NCBI GenBank assembly: GCA_002746425.1
Contig: NVXB01000018.1
Span: forward strand, 4,037-14,085
DNA length: 10,049 bases
Reading direction: 5' to 3'
DNA from: Hyphomicrobiales bacterium
GTDB lineage: Bacteria > Pseudomonadota > Alphaproteobacteria > Rhizobiales > GCA-2746425
The notes under the pieces are model-generated. The model was given only the letters and a program-made list of their open reading frames with translations, made no database searches and had not been told where the DNA came from. This document shows, piece after piece, positions 6,403 to 10,049 of this stretch. The first letter of the stretch is position 1; every line of letters begins with the position of its first letter. Made by a program: the position numbers and the translations under genes.

Positions 6403-6527
6403 GAGATGGAGACTGATTGGCGTGGCAGCAAAGGCTGTATGCTTAGCGACAATCACCGGCAGTAGACGTGCTCAAAATCTGGCTACATTGCGCGGTAAGC
6501 GGTCGTTCGCTGCGGATGGTTACCCAA
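6403..6527. other. Gap between convergent methyltransferase and Crp/Fnr genes
   Basis: No gene can be supported in these 125 bases. A GTG at 6422, about ten bases after AGGAGATGGAG at 6403-6413, opens a 50-codon plus-strand frame that ends at 6574 and overlaps the end of the Crp/Fnr gene. It resembles nothing I know and is probably chance. I found no strong hairpin with a T tract, so the way these two convergent transcripts end is unclear. Confidence 0.4.
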
Positions 6528-7115
6528 TTAAGGGCGGCTCGGAGCCCGTACGCGACTTAATGTTACGGGGGTGATTCCCAGATAACTTGCAATATGAATA
6601 TGTGGGAATGTTGCCTCACCATCTGGAAAATCGCTACGGAACCATTCCAGTTTTTCTTGTGCTGAGAGCACAGCAAGACTCCATTCTCTTGCCACCATTC
6701 GTTGCAGTTCCTGGCGCAAAACGGCATTGCCCCAATCGCGAATTTCCTCATCCCCAACCATTAATTCTGTAAGTTTGTTGCTGTCGATGATCGCAATGTC
6801 GGAGGCGGCCAGCATTTCTATTTCGACAAGCGAATTTCCTTCGCGCGTTCTTGCTATATTGGGTGGCACAATCCCAAAACCTTTGGTGAAACCAAGCGTT
6901 ACTTCGCGGCCCTGGGCATCGCGAATTAGGTTCCGACATTTGCCATTCAGAAGGAAGTATTCAAAGTGATCTTCGCAATTCTGATGAACCAGAATTTCGC
7001 CCTTTTCCAACGACTTGAAACGAGAGGCGTTGCACAGTCTTTCACTATTTGCGTCAGTCATTTTTTGGATCGACATGATAATCTGAGTGAGTAACGCTCT
7101 TCTGTCCACAGACAT
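6528..7115 (-). CDS. Crp/Fnr-family transcriptional regulator
   Basis: The 195-residue protein has a cyclic-nucleotide-binding-type beta barrel (about 20-115, with KGEILVHQ and EYFLLNGKCRNLIRDAQGRE) and a C-terminal winged helix (IHIASYLGITPVTLSRVR, 173-190) that would contact DNA. The Arg-Ser phosphate cassette of cAMP-binding Crp is not seen, so cAMP is probably not the ligand. The protein stops eight residues after the recognition helix, a little short. I chose the ATG at 7115: the frame runs to an ATG at 7184, but that start has no ribosome site and would leave only 20 bases to the divergent gene; an ATG at 7076 is also possible. The longer form would add a Cys-rich CECC start. The likely target is the divergent membrane protein gene. 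Confidence 0.82.
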   Translation of the reverse strand: MSVDRRALLTQIIMSIQKMTDANSERLCNASRFKSLEKGEILVHQNCEDHFEYFLLNGKCRNLIRDAQGREVTLGFTKGFGIVPPNIARTREGNSLVEIEMLAASDIAIIDSNKLTELMVGDEEIRDWGNAVLRQELQRMVAREWSLAVLSAQEKLEWFRSDFPDGEATFPHIHIASYLGITPVTLSRVRAPSRP

Positions 7116-7204
7116 CGAGATTTCCGATCGTTTGTTATCATTTGTTAATGCGCGGTGGCAGCACTCACAATATTCAAGCTTCATTCTAGCAACGGAGCAA
7201 ACCT
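7116..7204. promoter_or_regulatory. Divergent control region with a 10-bp direct repeat
   Basis: TCGTTTGTTA (7128-7137) and TCATTTGTTA (7138-7147) are adjacent 10-base copies differing at one position, so they lie on the same face of the helix. On the minus strand TTGTGA (7165-7170) and TAACAA (7142-7147), 17 bases apart, form a modest promoter candidate for the Crp/Fnr gene that overlaps one copy; it supports the start at 7115 rather than 7184. Confidence 0.35.
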
Positions 7205-7771
7205 ATGCCAATACACCAACCTAACCGCCCAAGTGGTATCACCGTCTGTTTTTGGATGGCTGCGGCAGCTTCCATTTACGCCTTGATGATACTGATCACA
7301 TTGGCCAGGCTTCAGGAAATGTCGGGTGGCATCCCTGTGTTTGATATGATGCCCACGGGTTATGACAGTCAATTCGCCCATAGCCTTTTAACCGCGATTG
7401 GCGGTGAAGGCCGGCAATATTACCTCTGGCGGCAAATTCCGCTGGATCTGATTTATCCAGCACTTTTCGGGACGTCTTTTTATCTGCTGGCCAATTGGAT
7501 GGCAGGCAAACTACATGTGTTTCAACGCATCCTTCGGTTGACTGCGCTGGTTGCGGTGGCGGTAGGGGTCGCAGATTACATTGAAAACTTTTTCATCATT
7601 CTCATGCTCCGCGACTATCCCAATCTATCTGACGCATTGGTAAATGCAGCGAGCATTGCAACGCTTTTGAAATCCAGCCTGACGCTGATATATTTCATCG
7701 TTCTTATTGTGGTGTTGCTCGCCTGGGCCATCCAATTCATTTTCAGACTCAGAGCGCCAACAGCGGGTTAG
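7205..7771 (+). CDS. Four-helix membrane protein of unknown function
   Basis: The 188-residue protein has four likely transmembrane segments at about 12-34, 79-99, 110-134 and 150-180. Between the first two is a loop with FDMMPTGYD (46-54) and AIGGEGRQYYLWRQIPLDLIYP (64-85). An Asp-Tyr-Ile-Glu-Asn motif (124-128) sits in the third segment, and Lys156 lies early in the fourth. I have a general impression of similar uncharacterised proteins with a GYD...EGR.YYL...DL.YP core and a DYIEN motif, but I know of no assigned function. The charged residues inside membrane segments suggest a functional site rather than a plain anchor. GGAG at 7194-7197 supports the ATG at 7205. It is divergent from the Crp/Fnr regulator, which probably controls it. 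Confidence 0.8.
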   Translation: MPIHQPNRPSGITVCFWMAAAASIYALMILITLARLQEMSGGIPVFDMMPTGYDSQFAHSLLTAIGGEGRQYYLWRQIPLDLIYPALFGTSFYLLANWMAGKLHVFQRILRLTALVAVAVGVADYIENFFIILMLRDYPNLSDALVNAASIATLLKSSLTLIYFIVLIVVLLAWAIQFIFRLRAPTAG

Positions 7772-7837
7772 GAAAATACGGTGGAAGCGTTTTTCATAAT
7801 CGGCAAGTTGTTTTGAAGGCCTTGGTTGGGCTCAAAC

Positions 7838-7900
7838 CTGCCATTTTCTGGCGCGCCAATGGCAGCCCTATGGCAAAGGGTTTTTGATCCTTCGCCATAG
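7838..7900. terminator. Two adjacent stem-loops between convergent genes
   Basis: CTGCCATT (7838-7845) pairs perfectly with AATGGCAG (7858-7865) around a 12-base loop holding the palindrome GGCGCGCC. Two bases on, CTATGGCAAAGG (7868-7879) pairs with CCTTCGCCATAG (7889-7900) with one mismatch and a 9-base loop. The pair lies between the ends of the membrane protein gene and rsgA, so a two-way terminator is the likely role. Neither stem is followed by a clear T tract on either strand, so they may instead stabilise the mRNA ends. Confidence 0.45.
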
Positions 7901-7927
7901 AGCTACATCAACCCCGCAAGCCCGCGC

Positions 7928-8977
7928 CTACTTGCGTGTTTCGCGTTTAACGCGCTTGATCATTTTGCCAAGTGCTTTGTCATTTGCACGGCGGGCATCC
8001 AGGCTTTGGGTGTTAAAAGATTCCTCCGCGACAAGCTTTCGCCAGCGCTTTAGACGGTTTTCATCCAACTCTCCGGCTTCACTGGCCGCACGTATCGCAC
8101 AGCCTGGCTCCGTCTCATGCGCGCAATCTCGAAAGCGACAGGATTGCGCCAATTCGGTGAAGTCGGCAAACACTTCGCTCAGCCCGGCTTCCACATCAGT
8201 CAGTTGCAGCTCCCGCATGCCGGGCGTGTCCAACAGCCAGCCGCCGGTGTGCAGCATGTGAAATTCGCGGTTTGTTGTCGTATGGCGGCCTTTGCCATCG
8301 TCTTCGCGCATGCCCTGTGTCGCGATTTTATCATCACCGATGAGGGTGTTGATAAGGGTGGATTTTCCAACACCTGACGAGCCGACAAAGGCAACCGTTT
8401 GCCCCCTCCCGCACCATGGCAGGAGCGGCTTTACAGCGTCCGCATCCCTGGCATCCAGCGTGATCACCACCAGATCTGGCATCAGCTTGGCAGCATCTCT
8501 TTCAAAATCCTCCGGCACATCTGTCTGATCTGCCTTGGTGAGGACGATGACGGGATAAACATCGGCTTCTTGCGCCATGGCAAGGTATCGTTCCAACCGC
8601 GCAATGTTAAAATCCTGATTGCACGAGGACACAATAAAGAGCGTGTCAATATTGGCAGCAATCAGCTGGGTGCTGCGGCCATGCCCCGGCGCGCGGCGCT
8701 TAAACAGGCTTTTGCGCTCCAGCAGGCGGGTCGCCTTTTGCGTTTGCACATCAAGCAACAGCCAGTCACCAACGGTGGCTTTCGCCTCATCACCGCCCTC
8801 AAATACATAGAAAGGCCGGATGGAACAATCCACAGACGGGGCCAACACGCGTATGGAGTTGCGGTGCACCTCGGAGACTTTTACCGGGATTTGGGTGTCC
8901 AGCTCGTCTGGCTCAATTTGTGAAGAAAAGAAAGTGGTCCAGCCAAGATCGGCCAGTTCAGAAAACTTATATGTCAT
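7928..8977 (-). CDS. rsgA: Ribosome small-subunit-dependent GTPase A (RsgA/YjeQ)
   Basis: RsgA is a GTPase that binds the 30S subunit and helps late maturation by releasing RbfA. The 349-residue protein has an N-terminal OB-fold part (about 30-90), then a circularly permuted GTPase domain in which G4 (LTKAD, 146-150) comes before G1 (GSSGVGKST, 199-207), the switch KGRHTTT (229-235) and G3 (DTPGM, 250-254). A C-terminal zinc site has Cys280, Cys285, His287 and Cys293. All key motifs are intact and the length is normal. I chose the ATG at 8977 (MTYKFSEL) with AGAGA just upstream; a GTG at 9004 would add nine residues. The ATG overlaps the stop of a small upstream frame (ATGA). The gene is convergent with the membrane protein gene. 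Confidence 0.95.
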   Translation of the reverse strand: MTYKFSELADLGWTTFFSSQIEPDELDTQIPVKVSEVHRNSIRVLAPSVDCSIRPFYVFEGGDEAKATVGDWLLLDVQTQKATRLLERKSLFKRRAPGHGRSTQLIAANIDTLFIVSSCNQDFNIARLERYLAMAQEADVYPVIVLTKADQTDVPEDFERDAAKLMPDLVVITLDARDADAVKPLLPWCGRGQTVAFVGSSGVGKSTLINTLIGDDKIATQGMREDDGKGRHTTTNREFHMLHTGGWLLDTPGMRELQLTDVEAGLSEVFADFTELAQSCRFRDCAHETEPGCAIRAASEAGELDENRLKRWRKLVAEESFNTQSLDARRANDKALGKMIKRVKRETRK

Positions 8978-9171
8978 TGATCTCTCATTGATTTCTGCGC
9001 GCACTCTAGGGTGTTTTTGCAGATAAATGCTTTTCCGCCAAGAAATTTCAGGGTGTGAAATTCCAAGCGATCGCGAAGCCGCTGCAAGATGCAGAGGTTT
9101 TCGGTTTCAGCGAGATTGAAAGAATTTAGATACAGGTTTCCGGCGTTCATGAAGCTATCCAGCGCAAGCAC
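8974..9171 (-). CDS. Doubtful small frame overlapping the rsgA start
   Basis: A frame of 65 codons from a GTG at 9171 (or 58 from an ATG at 9150) ends in a TGA that overlaps the rsgA ATG as ATGA, a common mark of translational coupling. I do not recognise the protein; it includes LNSFNLAETENLC and DRLEFHTLKFLGGKAF. Ribosome sites are weak at both starts. Upstream this frame is closed by a TGA near 9209. A +1 shift would join it to the 12-codon ORF at 9200-9238, giving about 86 residues, so a broken small gene is possible. Chance open sequence in an rsgA leader is equally possible. Confidence 0.22.
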   Translation of the reverse strand: MLALDSFMNAGNLYLNSFNLAETENLCILQRLRDRLEFHTLKFLGGKAFICKNTLECAQKSMRDQ

Positions 9172-9199
9172 TGTTGGGCCAGAACATCCGGTAAATAAT

Positions 9200-9238
9200 C
9201 TAATCTCTCACCTCGAAGAGAGTTTCAACGGCAATCAC
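9200..9238 (-). CDS. Possible 12-codon leader ORF upstream of rsgA
   Basis: A GTG at 9238 has an excellent ribosome site, AAAGGAG at 9244-9250, five bases upstream. It encodes MIAVETLFEVRD and then stops at a TAG (9200-9202). The site lies about 20 bases after the predicted transcription start from the promoter at 9272-9299. It could be a true leader peptide, or the intact beginning of a small gene broken by a frameshift (see the 8974-9171 frame). I do not recognise the peptide. Confidence 0.3.
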   Translation of the reverse strand: MIAVETLFEVRD

Positions 9239-9263
9239 AAAGTCTCCTTTTCAGCTTTCTGTA

Positions 9264-9299
9264 GGTGGCACTATATAACGTGCGTGCCACCCTGTTCAA
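9264..9299 (-). promoter_or_regulatory. Predicted rsgA promoter wrapped in an 8-bp-arm palindrome
   Basis: On the minus strand TTGAAC (9294-9299) and TATATA (9272-9277), 16 bases apart, form a good sigma-70-type promoter. It lies within the 3' end of the GNAT gene. Arms GGTGGCAC (9264-9271) and GTGCCACC (9284-9291) form a perfect inverted repeat around the -10 box, with a 12-base centre, so a repressor could control it. As RNA the same repeat could fold as a hairpin at the end of the GNAT message, but no T tract follows. Confidence 0.42.
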
Positions 9300-9810
9300 T
9301 AGGGTTTTTGGACGTGCTGACATCCGAGGAAACCAAAGCCTTTTTGTAGCAGTGTGTATCTACGGGGAATTGGCCGATAGCTCGTTTTGGCAGCCATAGC
9401 TTGTCCAGAAAAGTATGATCTAAAACCCATTTCTGCCGCTTGTAAAACCTCTCTGCACGAGAATTCCCAGCCGTGCAGAATAGCACTGCCTGGATAAAAC
9501 CATTTGCCGATATTTCCTGCTCACCGTGTGTCAGCAATGCCGCGGCGACACCTTTTCCTCTTGCCTCCGCTGATACATAAAGCTTCACCAGCTCGGAGCC
9601 ATTGGTTGAGACAAAGCCGAGCAGGTCGTTGTCAGCCGCAATCCAAAATGTGCCTTTGGATTGATCCAGCCAGCGCCAAAAATACTTTTTGGTTCGAAAT
9701 GTGAGTACCTCTTTGGGGACCAAATGTGCATGCGCGTGGTGCCAACCTTCGTGCCAAAGGTTTACAACCGAAGAATAGTCTTCGTATGCCATCGGGCGGA
9801 TTTCAACCAT
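9271..9810 (-). CDS. GNAT-family N-acetyltransferase
   Basis: This predicted cytosolic enzyme transfers an acetyl group from acetyl-CoA to an amine. The 179-residue protein starts MVEIRPMAYEDYSSVVNLW, the usual first strand and helix of the fold. Motif A, ELVKLYVSAEARGKGVAAAL (73-92), has the acetyl-CoA pyrophosphate loop Arg84-Gly85-Lys86-Gly87-Val88-Ala89. Motif B has the typical AGNSRAERFYKRQKW (114-128), with Asn116 and Tyr123 at the usual positions. I chose the ATG at 9810 with a modest AGGTG upstream because the domain begins there; an ATG at 9843 or a TTG at 9912 would add residues with no domain meaning. A tail of about 20 residues after YKKAL extends past the domain and overlaps the rsgA promoter. 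The acceptor is unknown. Confidence 0.87.
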   Translation of the reverse strand: MVEIRPMAYEDYSSVVNLWHEGWHHAHAHLVPKEVLTFRTKKYFWRWLDQSKGTFWIAADNDLLGFVSTNGSELVKLYVSAEARGKGVAAALLTHGEQEISANGFIQAVLFCTAGNSRAERFYKRQKWVLDHTFLDKLWLPKRAIGQFPVDTHCYKKALVSSDVSTSKNPIEQGGTHVI

Positions 9811-9926
9811 CAGTGCACCTGTGTATTCCTTATCTGTCGGCATGGTCTTCGCCTGGCACCAGGGGGTAGTATTTCGGCGATCAGCAACGCGGCAGTTTCT
9901 GGCTGCGGCCAAGCCATAATGGCTGT

Positions 9927-10049
9927 TTAGAAAAAACCTGCAAACGAGGTGAACTTGCCGCCCTCGGTCAATGCGGCGTAGCTGGTTCCCTGCATCATTT
10001 CTTCGCCATCTTGGCCGCGCAGTTTCCAGCGCGCCAGTGTTTTGTTGTG
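9927..10049 (-). CDS. Partial NTF2/SnoaL-like protein, C-terminal end
   Basis: Reading from the window end to a TAA at 9927-9929 gives the last 40 residues of a protein: LARWKLRGQDGEEMMQGTSY then ALTEGGKFTSFAGFF. The pattern of a W-bearing strand, an acidic turn, a GTS strand and a final TxFxGFF is typical of the last strands of NTF2/SnoaL-like cone-fold proteins, which range from small isomerases to ligand-binding proteins. The N-terminal part lies outside the window, so neither start nor active site can be judged. It is on the same strand as the GNAT gene and could be transcribed with it. Confidence 0.5.
   Translation of the reverse strand, partial: HNKTLARWKLRGQDGEEMMQGTSYAALTEGGKFTSFAGFF

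Noticed and set aside
6422..6574. A 50-codon plus-strand frame after a GGAG stretch
   Set aside because: The start spacing is long, the frame overlaps the end of the Crp/Fnr gene antisense, and the product has no recognisable pattern.
8399..8923. A long plus-strand frame (174 codons) antisense to rsgA
   Set aside because: It lies wholly inside rsgA, whose motifs are complete; it is a mirror frame of GC-rich coding sequence.
9089..9349. An 86-codon plus-strand frame in the rsgA-GNAT gap
   Set aside because: It overlaps the GNAT 3' end and the predicted rsgA promoter antisense, has no ribosome site and its product resembles no family.

Overview
This window looks like ordinary chromosomal DNA of an alphaproteobacterium. 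The reasoning is indirect. The base composition is moderately GC-rich. There is a small MC-starting ribbon-helix-helix protein of a type I associate with Alphaproteobacteria, a GcvA-type LysR regulator, and many short single-function genes on both strands with clear GGAG-type ribosome sites. I saw no rRNA, tRNA, CRISPR array, transposase, phage gene or att site.

Layout from left to right. Bases 1-339 hold a short 17-bp tandem repeat at the window edge, a doubtful small minus-strand frame and a perfect 18-bp palindrome. Three short plus-strand genes follow: a glyoxalase I-like enzyme, a muconolactone isomerase-like protein and a ribbon-helix-helix protein. A minus-strand aldo/keto reductase is divergent from a LysR regulator that probably controls it. 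A second LysR regulator (GcvA type, minus strand) meets the first tail to tail, 10 bp apart, and is divergent from a LysE-family exporter. The exporter is followed 30 bp later by a second VOC-fold protein, so these two are probably one transcript. A thiopurine S-methyltransferase-like gene with its own possible promoter comes next.

The right half has a Crp/Fnr-type regulator (minus) divergent from a four-helix membrane protein of unknown function, then two stem-loops at a convergent junction. Next, all on the minus strand, are the ribosome-assembly GTPase RsgA, an unusual leader region, a GNAT acetyltransferase and the C-terminal end of a probable NTF2/SnoaL-like protein cut by the window end.

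Functionally the left half is a set of detoxification and small-molecule genes (glyoxalase, aldo/keto reductase, exporter, VOC protein, S-methyltransferase), each with its own local regulator rather than one pathway. I did not find a clear new multi-gene system. The best leads are the lysR/lysE control region, where one palindrome fills the lysR promoter spacer and lysR looks leaderless; the Crp/Fnr plus unknown membrane protein pair; and the promoter-palindrome, 12-codon ORF and ATGA-overlapping small frame in front of rsgA.
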